The translations under genes were made by a program, and so were the position numbers. From Candidatus Heimdallarchaeota archaeon (GTDB lineage: Archaea > Asgardarchaeota > Heimdallarchaeia > JABLTI01), in the NCBI GenBank assembly GCA_019058275.1, contig JAHLVW010000094.1, positions 1 to 64,000 of the forward strand: a stretch of DNA of 64,000 bases. Reading direction: 5' to 3'. How positions within the stretch are numbered: the first letter of the stretch is position 1; every line of letters starts with the position of its first letter. Positions 51,373 through 61,058 of the stretch are shown one piece after another. The notes beneath the pieces are model-generated. The model saw nothing but the letters and a program-made list of their open reading frames with translations, did no database searches and was not told where the DNA came from.

Positions 51373-53187
51373 TTGAATTCAGAAAGTAATCAAGGTCGAA
51401 ATGAATTTGTAAATTTCTGGGAACGTCTTAATGATATTTTTCCATATCACAACTATCGAAGAGAGCAATTTGCCATAATTTCTGCAATTCAAAAGGCGAC
51501 TAATAATGTTCTTTTAATTGATGCTGAAACTGGCAGTGGAAAAACAGCTGCAGTACTTTCTGCAATCTTAAGTAGCCAAGAAAAAAACGAAAAGATATTG
51601 ATTTTCACAAAAATGCTAGGGCAAATGGATGCTTGGTTTAGAGAATTAGGATTAATAAATGATTATAATAGAAAAACAAACCAATCAATTTACTCACTTG
51701 TTCCACTTGTAGGTAAAAGTCATGTTTGTCCATTAGTAACAAAAAATAACAGAAAACAATTCACGCAAATTGGTTGTCCGCTGTTTAACTGCTCCCATAA
51801 CAAAGCATTTCATCTGTTAGAAGAAGAATATTCTGCTGGAAAAACACTTTCGAATTTTGTTATTTCACAAATAAGTGATTTCATAAAGAAAGGTGTTGGG
51901 TTAGCAGAAGTTCTCTGGCTCCTTGAAAATAGAATAGAAAACATTGGTTGTCCATACTTAGCAATAAAAGCAGCGTTGAAAAATGCTAACTTAGTCATCA
52001 CGACATATCCCTTCTTATTAAATCCTAAATTGCGAGAAATTCTGTTTGAAAATATGGATATTGATTTAGCAAATACGACTATAGTAATTGATGAAGCACA
52101 TAATTTAGCAAAAGGAGATTTTGGGGAATTATCTTATAGAGCGCTTTATCGCGCAGTAAATGAAATAGGTCACCATCCTGCTTTTGAAATGCTCCAAAGA
52201 TTGCAAGGAAAAGAAGGTTTACATAAATTAGACATAGATGAAGGAACATTAGATGACTTGAGGAATAGTGGAAAACAATATCTCCTAAATAGATTCGAGC
52301 AAGGCCATAGAGATATTAGCTTCACGTTAAAAGTTAGTGAATTCCTTGAGAATCATTATAGTTGCTATTTAACATCAGATAAGAAATTCACGCTCTACTT
52401 GAAAGATCCTCGAAATATTCTCAATTCAATAAAACTTTCAAAACAAATGATTCTCTTATCGGGTACTTTCAGACCACTAAAGCATTTTAGTGATTTCCTC
52501 GGAGTTCCAGATGCAAACAAAATTATTGTTTTATCAGAGAAACTAGGGAAAAATAGAATCGTTCTAACAACCAGTGATCCTGAACTAACGATGAAGTACC
52601 ATGGTCGATCAACAGAGAGGTATTTACATTATAGAAAAACAATAAAGCATTTAGTAGATGTAATTCCAGGTCATACATTAGTTTTTACACCAAATTATGA
52701 ATTAACTGCCGTTTTCGCAAACTTGCTCAAGACAAAATTTGTTGAAATCCCAAATCAACCAATTACTAAGTTCATTAATGAAGTCAAAAAAAGCGAAGAA
52801 AAAGCTATTGTTGTTGCTCCTGCTCGAGGTAAGATTTCTGAAGGCATAGAAATCGTTCAAGGTGATCGCTCTTTGATCTCAGCGGTTATTATTGCGGGCT
52901 TACCTTTCCCACCACCATCTAGATCATTAAGAGAGATAATTAAAGAGTATAGTAAGTTTTGGGGAGATGTCAGAGCAACAAACTACATGAATTATTTGCA
53001 AGCTGCTGTAACTATGAGACAGTGTTTAGGAAGAATGATTAGATCTGAAAATGATATTGGCTCATGGATAATCTTAGATAATCGAATCTCATACATGGAT
53101 GTATTTCCAAGGGCAATAGAATGTAAGAATTCGTACAAAATGGTTGAACGACTAAAATTCTTCTACAAAAATCATAAAATGAGTTAG
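51373..53187 (+). CDS. XPD/Rad3-family FeS helicase
   Basis: The 604-residue helicase belongs to the XPD/FANCJ/DinG group of 5'-3' DNA helicases. Walker A is 'AETGSGKT' (51-58). Four Cys at 119, 135, 140 and 193 form the 4Fe-4S domain in the XPD arrangement, DEAH is at 240-243 ('VIDEAHNL'), and the C-terminal motifs are 'ILLSGTFRPL' and 'QCLGRMIRSENDIGSW'. It would unwind damaged or forked DNA. The start is a TTG. No TFIIH partners are present; Bax1 is absent from the window. Confidence 0.88.
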   Translation: MNSESNQGRNEFVNFWERLNDIFPYHNYRREQFAIISAIQKATNNVLLIDAETGSGKTAAVLSAILSSQEKNEKILIFTKMLGQMDAWFRELGLINDYNRKTNQSIYSLVPLVGKSHVCPLVTKNNRKQFTQIGCPLFNCSHNKAFHLLEEEYSAGKTLSNFVISQISDFIKKGVGLAEVLWLLENRIENIGCPYLAIKAALKNANLVITTYPFLLNPKLREILFENMDIDLANTTIVIDEAHNLAKGDFGELSYRALYRAVNEIGHHPAFEMLQRLQGKEGLHKLDIDEGTLDDLRNSGKQYLLNRFEQGHRDISFTLKVSEFLENHYSCYLTSDKKFTLYLKDPRNILNSIKLSKQMILLSGTFRPLKHFSDFLGVPDANKIIVLSEKLGKNRIVLTTSDPELTMKYHGRSTERYLHYRKTIKHLVDVIPGHTLVFTPNYELTAVFANLLKTKFVEIPNQPITKFINEVKKSEEKAIVVAPARGKISEGIEIVQGDRSLISAVIIAGLPFPPPSRSLREIIKEYSKFWGDVRATNYMNYLQAAVTMRQCLGRMIRSENDIGSWIILDNRISYMDVFPRAIECKNSYKMVERLKFFYKNHKMS

Positions 53188-53276
53188 TAGATTTTTGTTG
53201 TAGCAATTTAGACCTTTTAAAACATAATTTCTCGAGATAATAAATGAAAGAGAAATAGATTCTCAGAGGCAGTAAA

Positions 53277-56200
53277 ATGAAAAAGAAAGCACTAGTAGTA
53301 ATTATACTTTACATCTCCTTGTCAATCTTTACATCAATTGATCTTGCAAATGCTATTGGGTTAGAATATGTACCTGAAGCTATGCAATTAGTAATAAAAG
53401 AAAGTGAGAAAACACAAAATCCTGATCTACCTAACCAAATTAACGATCTTATTTCTCCATCTTATACAAATCTCTTGAGTTCTGAAGATGATCCAATTGT
53501 TGAAGGAACAGATGTAACGTTAACAAGTACAACTATTTCAACTGGGTATCCAGTTTCCTCAGGAAGTATCGATTTTAAAGATCTCAAGATTTATCATGTC
53601 GATAATGATGTAACCTCTGATGTAATCTATTCAAATAAATTTGCAGTTCGAGTTAATCTTCCACAGGATTTGATTATCTATGGATTTATTGTTGATATTA
53701 CAACAACAATAAGAGAAGACATAGACTTCTACATAAGAAGCAGTACAACAGGAGCAGATATACGATCAGGAACAATATCAGGTTACATAGCAAATAATGC
53801 TCACATTACTGGTCAACTTTTACATGTTCCTTTTGAGTATAGTGGTGGTGCTGCACCATTAACATTAGATGCACTTAACAGTTACTATTTCCTATTAGAA
53901 CCAACAGTGTCAACATCAGATACTTTTTTTGAACTAACTGAATCATCTGATGTACCAAATAATGTTCGGGTATACGAATGGTGGAATACTTATTATGCTG
54001 AAGTAATGACTGATGTAAATTTCTATTTGATTACTGACATTAATACAATTGCAGGTGATATTTCACTAAACAGTAGTGGTCAAGCTTCAACAGTTTGGAC
54101 TGCATCAAATCAAGGTAATCATTCTTTATTAGCTTGGTATAATAGAACAATATTCTATTCTGAAAGTTTTGGTTCTGTTTTAAGGTCTGTTGTTCATGCA
54201 ACTGAGACATTATTAGTATCTGTAGACCCAATAACAACAGAATATATGGATCCAGAAATTCTGCAAGCCACAGTAATGGTTGATCCTGTAACACCTGCAC
54301 CTGATAGAACAGTAACTTTTCTGGCAAGTGAAGACTTGCTAAGTTGGACAACAATTGGTTCTGCAGTAACAGACGGAAGTGGTATAGCAACACTAGAACA
54401 TCAATTTGATTTAGAACCAAACAACTATACATTGAGAGCAAAAGTAAATGAATTTTCATTAGCTGATAATACTTTGATAATTCAACCAGAACCTATTACC
54501 TGGAACTATATTGATTTCAATGGGCAATTTAGAAATAATCCTGGTTCTCCAACAACTACTCATTTCAATACAACTATCCAAGTAAAAGATAATGAAGGGC
54601 TTGATGTTCCCAACATGGACTTTGAGTTATGGTATTATTTAGATGGTGATTATGAGCGAATACCACACTATTATTCAACAAATGCTTCTGGAATGGCAGT
54701 TATTGATTTTGCAATTGATGATCTCCTAGCGGGTCATCATGTGGCAACTCACTATTTCTGCCCTGCGGATTATGATAAAAGCTACTCAGGAAATTCTAAT
54801 TATGGTGATACGATTATAGATAAAGGAATATTAGAAATTAATATACAAGATTTCTATGCTGAATGGGAGGACGACGTAAAATTATATGCTCAAGCCTTAT
54901 CTTTAGATGAAGGTTGGGAAGGATTAACGATAAGATTTTCTTATTATGTTGATTCACAATGGAATATCATAAGTGAAGCAATAACTAATTCATCAGGATA
55001 CGCTGAAATTATTTGGGTAGATATGCCCTTGATTGCTGGTGCATACTTAATTAAAGTAGAGGTTTTGGAAAGCTCATTATTTTATGCTGCAGAAAATAAT
55101 GCTAATCTCTTTATTGATAGAATAGCTTTATTGCTTTTCATCATTAATGAAGGAGAGGCTAGAGGGAATGGTGAGGAAATAGATTTAGAATATACTAGCA
55201 CAATGGACATTCTTTTTTATGTCACATTTGAAGATCTAACCCCAGCTGCAAATATTGATGTTGAGATAACTGGAAGACTACTTGATGAGATGTTCTACAG
55301 AAGTATGGGGTTTGTGACAACAAATGGAACTGGTTATGCTCACTTTAATAACTATGAGAACATGACTTTGGTTGGGTATCAATACCTCTTCATAGCAGAA
55401 ATTTATGAAACAGGTGAACATGAATCTGCTCAACTTAATTTCAAAATTAATTTAATCAAATGTACACCAATTATTTATCTTAATGATCATCAAGGAGAAA
55501 AAGGTTCCAATACAGAAATAATTGCTGATGTGAAGAACTCAGAAGGTAATCCACTAAGATATGTACAATTAGAGTTCATAATAGATGGACTAACTTATTA
55601 CGGAACAAGTGATTATTATGGGTTTGTTAGGGTATTAGTTGCACCTCAAATCGCAGCTGGAGAATATATTTTATATTGTTCTGTAGTAGAAGACGATAAA
55701 TACAATTTAGCTCAAGCGAATGCTACATTCCTTCTATTAAAAGGCATGCCCTATTTTACGTTTAATGATTCTCAAGCAATTCTTGATGGATACCTAACAA
55801 TTTACGTAATTGCTCAAGATTCATTAGGAAGACCAATACCAGATTTAACTGTGAATGTTTCACTCCTTGGATGGAGTGAAGTATTAACAACTAATGCTGA
55901 TGGAATAATTGAATATACATTCATAGTTACAGGTTATGATCTTGGATACTATCTCTTGGTTCTCTCATTCAGTGGAAATGATGATTGGTTTGACACCACA
56001 GTAACTAGTAATGTTTTGATTTATGCGCAAGATTCTAGCATCGAATTACTGTTTACAACTATAACTTGTACATATGGAGAAGAAATACTATTAGAAGCAA
56101 AATTAGAAACAATTGATGGTATACCACTTGGAAACAGAACCATTCAATTTGTGATTCTATGTGAAAACGGAACAATTATACTGTTAGGTGAAAACTTTAC

Positions 56201-58349
56201 TGATAGTAATGGAGTAGCACAATTTACTGCTGACATGTCAATTATCCCAGGTTCGTATGATCTGGGGGCCTTATATCTCGGAGCAAATGATTATGGACAA
56301 TCTTCGCAATATACCTCTTTAGTTATTCAGAAATCACAGGTAATTTTAGTTGGTAATGATTTTAATGCAGTAAAGGATTCAACAACAACTTTCCAAATAA
56401 CTCTATTAGATCAGTTTGGACAACCAATTGTTTTCGAGACAGTTACAATCTTCATATGGATAAACAATACTTGGATATTTTTGGGTGGATTTACAACAGA
56501 TCAAAATGGAAATGCAGTTGCATCAATTTTTATTCCTTATGCATATGGAGCTTATACTTTGAAGATTGAATTCAACGGCAATAGCTACTATAGTAGCAAT
56601 TATCTGAATATTGAAATAAATGTAATTGCTCCTCCACTAAAAATCAATCCAGATATTACAGTCGATGTAGATGATCTAGTTGTTGACCACCAAAATGTTA
56701 CAATTGATTTTATTATAATAAATGCCATTAATGGTTCTGATATAACAGTTTATGTTTATATCAATGGAGTGTTTAATGGAACATTTTTAGTAATCAATGG
56801 AATAGGTGAATTTTATTGGTGTCCAGATACTATTGGTTCGTATAATATCACTCTTATTACAAATGAAGATTCTATTTACTTCGCAACATCTGAAATGATT
56901 ACAATCGAAGTAATTCAAAATATTCCTCCTGAATTGATAACCTACTCTTTTGAGGATTATATTTGTGAAGGAGATCCATTTGATATTGAAGCAAAATTCA
57001 ACGACATCTCTGGGGTTGCTTATGTTTGGTTTACAGCAAATGGAAGAAGGTATGATTTGATTTACGATGGAAATGTTCATGCATTAACAACCTATCAACT
57101 TAGAGAAGGTATATACAATATTATATTGTTTGCTGAAGATTACCAAGGATTCATTTCAAACTATGATGTAGGACAGCTCCATGTTTTTCAAAGAAAAACA
57201 CAGGTTATGAAATATCAATACAATTCAGTTGTCATTGAAGAAGGTCAAGAATTCAGGTTAGAAGCTTTAATTTATTCAGAAAAGACTCTAACAAGTGTTT
57301 ACCTCATCATTAATTCAACAGAATATCTAATGACTTTGGGATATCAAATTGATAGCCACAAAAGCGTATGGTACATAAATATTGATTCTCTAGAAGTTGG
57401 AAGTTTTGAAATCAAGATCAAACTAGTCGAAGATTCAAGCAATGTTTACATTAATGAACTAAGTGAGGTTCTCATTGTTATACCAAACACTCCTCAACTA
57501 AATTCCTATGATTGGTACATTGAATCGAATAAAGATAGTGACTATATATCAGGAAACATAACTATCAGTTCGTATTATTCAATAGATATCATTGAAGTTT
57601 GGATAGATGGACAACTAGTAACTCTAGTAAAAATTGCTGATGGTATCTATAACTTCTATGGTTATGTTACTCACGCAAAAAATCATATTCTGAAAATAAG
57701 AGTAATCGATGTTATGGGTAGAGAACTTAATGATGAAATTACTTTAGGAACTCCTTCTGATTCACCTATTTTAGCCATCTCCTTAGCAGTTTCAATTGCA
57801 GTTCTGATTGCAATAATTGTAGGAGGCTTTTTTGTAATTTCCAAGTACAGAAATAGGAATCAAAACATAGATTTCTCATCTGAAGTAAATGTTCCTGATA
57901 TTAGCGATGAGTTAATTGATACATTTAATGATGAACCGTCAATTATAGATGATGATTTAGAGGAAGAAATCACAGCACCAGAAATTGACCTAACCAGGCA
58001 GCCAAGAGTTATTCGAGCTGAAACAGCATGCCAAGATAGCTCATTGGAAGAGGAATTCCTCAATCCTGATTTGGAACCGATACAGTTAGATGCTGAACCT
58101 CAGCTCGCAGAGGTAAAGGAGTATATTGCGAAAGTTAAAGGTGATGGATTAATTCCTGCGGAAAATGAGGGGATAGTGAAATCAATTGATGATCTTTCAA
58201 GTTTAGCAATAGAAATTGATCAACGATTATTACCTGAAGATGAACGGTTAAAGAAACTAGCTGAAAAAGAGAAAGAAGCTACTGCAAACCCAACAATTCC
58301 AAATTTAAAAAATATCACAGAAGAAATTGAGCAAACATTTGCTGAATAA
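53277..58349 (+). CDS. Giant Ig-like-repeat surface protein, membrane anchored
   Basis: The 1690-residue protein starts with a signal sequence (KKKALVVIILYISLSIF...) and an N-terminal beta domain (about 50-260). About ten Ig-like domains follow, each with 'T(N)xxG' loops such as 'VTDGSGIATLEHQF', 'TNADGIIEYTF', 'TDSNGVAQFTADM' and 'TDQNGNAVASIF'. These match bacterial Ig-like/Ig-fold surface adhesins. A transmembrane helix at about 1498-1522 (ILAISLAVSIAVLIAIIVGG) and a strongly acidic cytoplasmic tail of about 165 residues end it. A long cytoplasmic tail is unusual for a plain adhesin and suggests contact with inside partners. GAGGCAG precedes the ATG. It heads a five-gene operon. Confidence 0.75.
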   Translation: MKKKALVVIILYISLSIFTSIDLANAIGLEYVPEAMQLVIKESEKTQNPDLPNQINDLISPSYTNLLSSEDDPIVEGTDVTLTSTTISTGYPVSSGSIDFKDLKIYHVDNDVTSDVIYSNKFAVRVNLPQDLIIYGFIVDITTTIREDIDFYIRSSTTGADIRSGTISGYIANNAHITGQLLHVPFEYSGGAAPLTLDALNSYYFLLEPTVSTSDTFFELTESSDVPNNVRVYEWWNTYYAEVMTDVNFYLITDINTIAGDISLNSSGQASTVWTASNQGNHSLLAWYNRTIFYSESFGSVLRSVVHATETLLVSVDPITTEYMDPEILQATVMVDPVTPAPDRTVTFLASEDLLSWTTIGSAVTDGSGIATLEHQFDLEPNNYTLRAKVNEFSLADNTLIIQPEPITWNYIDFNGQFRNNPGSPTTTHFNTTIQVKDNEGLDVPNMDFELWYYLDGDYERIPHYYSTNASGMAVIDFAIDDLLAGHHVATHYFCPADYDKSYSGNSNYGDTIIDKGILEINIQDFYAEWEDDVKLYAQALSLDEGWEGLTIRFSYYVDSQWNIISEAITNSSGYAEIIWVDMPLIAGAYLIKVEVLESSLFYAAENNANLFIDRIALLLFIINEGEARGNGEEIDLEYTSTMDILFYVTFEDLTPAANIDVEITGRLLDEMFYRSMGFVTTNGTGYAHFNNYENMTLVGYQYLFIAEIYETGEHESAQLNFKINLIKCTPIIYLNDHQGEKGSNTEIIADVKNSEGNPLRYVQLEFIIDGLTYYGTSDYYGFVRVLVAPQIAAGEYILYCSVVEDDKYNLAQANATFLLLKGMPYFTFNDSQAILDGYLTIYVIAQDSLGRPIPDLTVNVSLLGWSEVLTTNADGIIEYTFIVTGYDLGYYLLVLSFSGNDDWFDTTVTSNVLIYAQDSSIELLFTTITCTYGEEILLEAKLETIDGIPLGNRTIQFVILCENGTIILLGENFTDSNGVAQFTADMSIIPGSYDLGALYLGANDYGQSSQYTSLVIQKSQVILVGNDFNAVKDSTTTFQITLLDQFGQPIVFETVTIFIWINNTWIFLGGFTTDQNGNAVASIFIPYAYGAYTLKIEFNGNSYYSSNYLNIEINVIAPPLKINPDITVDVDDLVVDHQNVTIDFIIINAINGSDITVYVYINGVFNGTFLVINGIGEFYWCPDTIGSYNITLITNEDSIYFATSEMITIEVIQNIPPELITYSFEDYICEGDPFDIEAKFNDISGVAYVWFTANGRRYDLIYDGNVHALTTYQLREGIYNIILFAEDYQGFISNYDVGQLHVFQRKTQVMKYQYNSVVIEEGQEFRLEALIYSEKTLTSVYLIINSTEYLMTLGYQIDSHKSVWYINIDSLEVGSFEIKIKLVEDSSNVYINELSEVLIVIPNTPQLNSYDWYIESNKDSDYISGNITISSYYSIDIIEVWIDGQLVTLVKIADGIYNFYGYVTHAKNHILKIRVIDVMGRELNDEITLGTPSDSPILAISLAVSIAVLIAIIVGGFFVISKYRNRNQNIDFSSEVNVPDISDELIDTFNDEPSIIDDDLEEEITAPEIDLTRQPRVIRAETACQDSSLEEEFLNPDLEPIQLDAEPQLAEVKEYIAKVKGDGLIPAENEGIVKSIDDLSSLAIEIDQRLLPEDERLKKLAEKEKEATANPTIPNLKNITEEIEQTFAE

Positions 58350-58368
58350 AAACAAGGAGGATAAAGTA

Positions 58369-59574
58369 ATTCCTAAGAAATCTACTTTCAGACAAGTATT
58401 TCGCTTAAGTAAACAAATGCTAGTACACTTTACCATTTTGTGTCTAATGATATCAAGTTTTACTATATCCATAAACCAAGTGTCATCAGAGAAAAACAAA
58501 TCAGAAATGATACAATCTACAAGTAGTTTACAAGAATACAGCTTTATTGAGCTTGGAATATATATTGAACCATTAAGCTGGGAAGGCTTGGGTTCATTTC
58601 AAATTTCATTAAATGAAACCTTTGATTTAGATAATGTTGGTCCTGTGATGATTATTTTAGATTTTACCTCACAAGGAGATCTTCCTGATAACCCAGGTTA
58701 TCAAATAAAAGGTACATTTAACTTGTTAGATTTTGAATCAGAAATAAGCCGATCAATGATATCCTCTGATGATGAAGAACTCGTGCGACAAATAGTCATT
58801 CCTACAGATAGTGAAGGCAGGTATTACAGCAATCAAATGGAGTTAAACATCAGCTGCTTAAATGAATATTCTAGTTTATCTTCAGGAACACTCGAGATAA
58901 AGAGTTCTTCTAGAGTATTAATTGGTGATGTCTTACTTATTGAAAACTTTGATAATTACCCAATACAAGTGTTCCCTAAGAACCAAATAGGTGTCTCTGA
59001 TATTGGGGGATTAACACTTTTTAGTTACATACAATTCACCATTGAAAATGAAACTCTGATCAATGCTGCAAAATACAGTTTGAATCTAACAATTAGATTT
59101 ACAGGGGATGTCAGAATTTCATTAACATTGTTCGATAATAATAGTGAAGCTAGTCCATTTACAAAAAATCAAACCACAGCTAACATAATTACAGCAACTG
59201 CAGAATTACAACCATCTCATGGAGTTAATTATTATTCAATTGGTTTGTCGATTTATGGAGATAGCCTTTGGGGTACGAACTTTAATGTTACCTTTGTAAA
59301 TTGCACTGTTAATCTGATAGAAGCTCTAGGTGGCTTTGGATTATTTAATCTAGATATTCCTTTCTTTCAATGGCCTTCAGTACCTATTGTAGGAGTAGTT
59401 GCATTGGTACTCTGGTTTGTGCCATATACTTTACTTAAGTTTCGTAAATGGCAAAAATCAACTAAGGAGTTCAGTTTCACATCTCTAGATGATGACCTTG
59501 ATATTGTTGATCCTGAGGGAATTGCTACAGATGATGATCATGATGATATAAAGGATGCTTTTGAATTTGTGTAG
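58369..59574 (+). CDS. Secreted single-anchor protein, operon gene 2
   Basis: This protein of about 401 residues has a signal sequence ('MLVHFTILCLMISSFTISIN'), a beta-rich outside domain with many N-x-S/T sequons, a transmembrane helix ('VPIVGVVALVLWFVPYTLL') and an acidic tail, the same plan as the larger protein upstream. A strong AAGGAGG (58354-58360) lies eight bases before ATT 58369, which I take as the start. TTG 58327, inside the end of the upstream gene, is the only normal start near it, and ATG 58417 begins only at the hydrophobic core. No known family is recognised. Confidence 0.6.
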   Translation: MPKKSTFRQVFRLSKQMLVHFTILCLMISSFTISINQVSSEKNKSEMIQSTSSLQEYSFIELGIYIEPLSWEGLGSFQISLNETFDLDNVGPVMIILDFTSQGDLPDNPGYQIKGTFNLLDFESEISRSMISSDDEELVRQIVIPTDSEGRYYSNQMELNISCLNEYSSLSSGTLEIKSSSRVLIGDVLLIENFDNYPIQVFPKNQIGVSDIGGLTLFSYIQFTIENETLINAAKYSLNLTIRFTGDVRISLTLFDNNSEASPFTKNQTTANIITATAELQPSHGVNYYSIGLSIYGDSLWGTNFNVTFVNCTVNLIEALGGFGLFNLDIPFFQWPSVPIVGVVALVLWFVPYTLLKFRKWQKSTKEFSFTSLDDDLDIVDPEGIATDDDHDDIKDAFEFV

Positions 59575-59585
59575 GAGGATTTGAA

Positions 59586-60350
59586 TTGAATAGTGACCAA
59601 ACAATAATAATTGATAACCCAAATATAGCAGCAGATGTAAATTTAGCAGAGAAGAATTTTAAAGATAGATTATTAAAAATCCTATCGTATCTAAAACCAA
59701 CCATTATCAATGCATTAATCACATTTACTGCTTTTATTATCATAATTGCAATAACAAAGAAATTGGGCGTAACAGTTATTATTTCCATTGCAATATATTT
59801 GATTATTTCATTATTTGTTCAACCTCTTTATAGTGATAAATTAAGGAATAGATTTAACGGATTTTCATCAAAGAAAAAAAATGTACCCACAATAATTGCA
59901 TCAAATAATAATTCCATAGTGCTGTTAGCGAAAAATAAAACACTCATTGGTATATCATTACTAAAAGCAGAATGGCTAGAAAACTACCTAAATTTAAATC
60001 CTATTTGGGATTTATTGCAACAAGAAGGTGTTCAAATACAAGATTGCCGAGAAGGATGTTTCTTTGTTATTAGGAAAAATATCGAATTGAAAAGAAATGA
60101 TACATTTCAAAATAAGGCAATAAAATTAGTAAAAGAAATAGAAAAAACCATTCTTCTTCTAAAGAAACGATTTGATATTGAATATGATAATCTGAATTTG
60201 TATTTAGTAAAAGGGCAAGAAATTATTCTAACAACCATAAATCTTGGTTTGTATCCAATGAAGTTCGCATCAAACCAAGAGATTTCTGATGAAGATTTAG
60301 ATTATATTAGAACATCCTCACTGGATGTAAAGGAAGTTAGTGTTGAGTAA
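59586..60350 (+). CDS. Two-helix membrane protein with soluble domain, operon gene 3
   Basis: The 254-residue protein has two membrane helices in its first 75 residues ('IINALITFTAFIIIIAI' and 'GVTVIISIAIYLIISLFV'), then a soluble, probably cytoplasmic domain with 'VPTIIASNNNSIVLLAKNKT' and a Lys-rich helix 'IKLVKEIEKTILLLKKR'. No family is recognised. TTG start with AGGAGG seven bases before it, 11 bases after the previous gene. Confidence 0.6.
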   Translation: MNSDQTIIIDNPNIAADVNLAEKNFKDRLLKILSYLKPTIINALITFTAFIIIIAITKKLGVTVIISIAIYLIISLFVQPLYSDKLRNRFNGFSSKKKNVPTIIASNNNSIVLLAKNKTLIGISLLKAEWLENYLNLNPIWDLLQQEGVQIQDCREGCFFVIRKNIELKRNDTFQNKAIKLVKEIEKTILLLKKRFDIEYDNLNLYLVKGQEIILTTINLGLYPMKFASNQEISDEDLDYIRTSSLDVKEVSVE

Positions 60351-60383
60351 AAAATTAATGAAAAAAATTAAGGTGCTAAAGAA

Positions 60384-61058
60384 ATGGTACAAACATTTAA
60401 TTTGGAAATATTGTATAAAGCAATAGAACTTTTATTACTCTTTTGGATTTTAGGTTTACTATTCAAGTGGATTCTTATGTTCATATTTGGTGAAAAGGGA
60501 GCACACATAATTGGTTTTCTAGGTTATACAGTTAATTTTGCTTTGAAAAAATTCATGCTATCAAAAATCTTCAAAATAGAAGTATATGAATCGGATCCAT
60601 TCAAACTGAAATTCAAATTTGAAAAAACTGATAGATGGGATGTTCTATTTACCTCTTTAGTTTTAGCACCTATGGGAGTTGGTTTGCTTTTAGGAACATT
60701 AATTGGGACACTGGGTTTGTTAATGGAAGATAGTTTAGTAGTAATGTCAATTCTTCTTTACATCATAGGATTTCTCATTGCAGTCAATTCAATACCTTCC
60801 TTCCAAGATGTTAAAGAATTAAAAGAATGTTCGGTTAGGTCCATTGTAATTTGGTTTGTTATAGCTACAATCTTATGTGCGATACTTGCTTCTATCTTAA
60901 TACCTTTTATGGAAAATGCTTTGGGGGTAATAATTGCTGTATGTAGTGGAATTATTTTAACTACTATTATGACATTTTACATACCCCCTCTCTCTAATAA
61001 AATGACTAGTGATGAAAGCACTTCATTAATTGGAGGAACGGTTGATTTAGATGGTTGA
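60384..61058 (+). CDS. Polytopic membrane protein, operon gene 4
   Basis: The 224-residue protein has about five membrane helices, including 'ELLLLFWILGLLFKWILMFI', 'LAPMGVGLLLGTLIGTLGLL' and 'IVIWFVIATILCAILASIL'. A basic amphipathic segment ('VNFALKKFMLSKIFKIEVY') lies between the first two. AGGTG precedes the ATG. Its last eight bases overlap the start of the RadB-like ATPase gene, which means tight translational coupling between a membrane protein and that ATPase. Confidence 0.6.
   Translation: MVQTFNLEILYKAIELLLLFWILGLLFKWILMFIFGEKGAHIIGFLGYTVNFALKKFMLSKIFKIEVYESDPFKLKFKFEKTDRWDVLFTSLVLAPMGVGLLLGTLIGTLGLLMEDSLVVMSILLYIIGFLIAVNSIPSFQDVKELKECSVRSIVIWFVIATILCAILASILIPFMENALGVIIAVCSGIILTTIMTFYIPPLSNKMTSDESTSLIGGTVDLDG

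Noticed and set aside
54040..54459. Long Leu-rich open frame on the minus strand inside the giant surface protein gene
   Set aside because: It is antisense to a clear coding frame and its low-complexity Leu/Gln make-up is what the reverse of Thr/Gln-rich codons gives.
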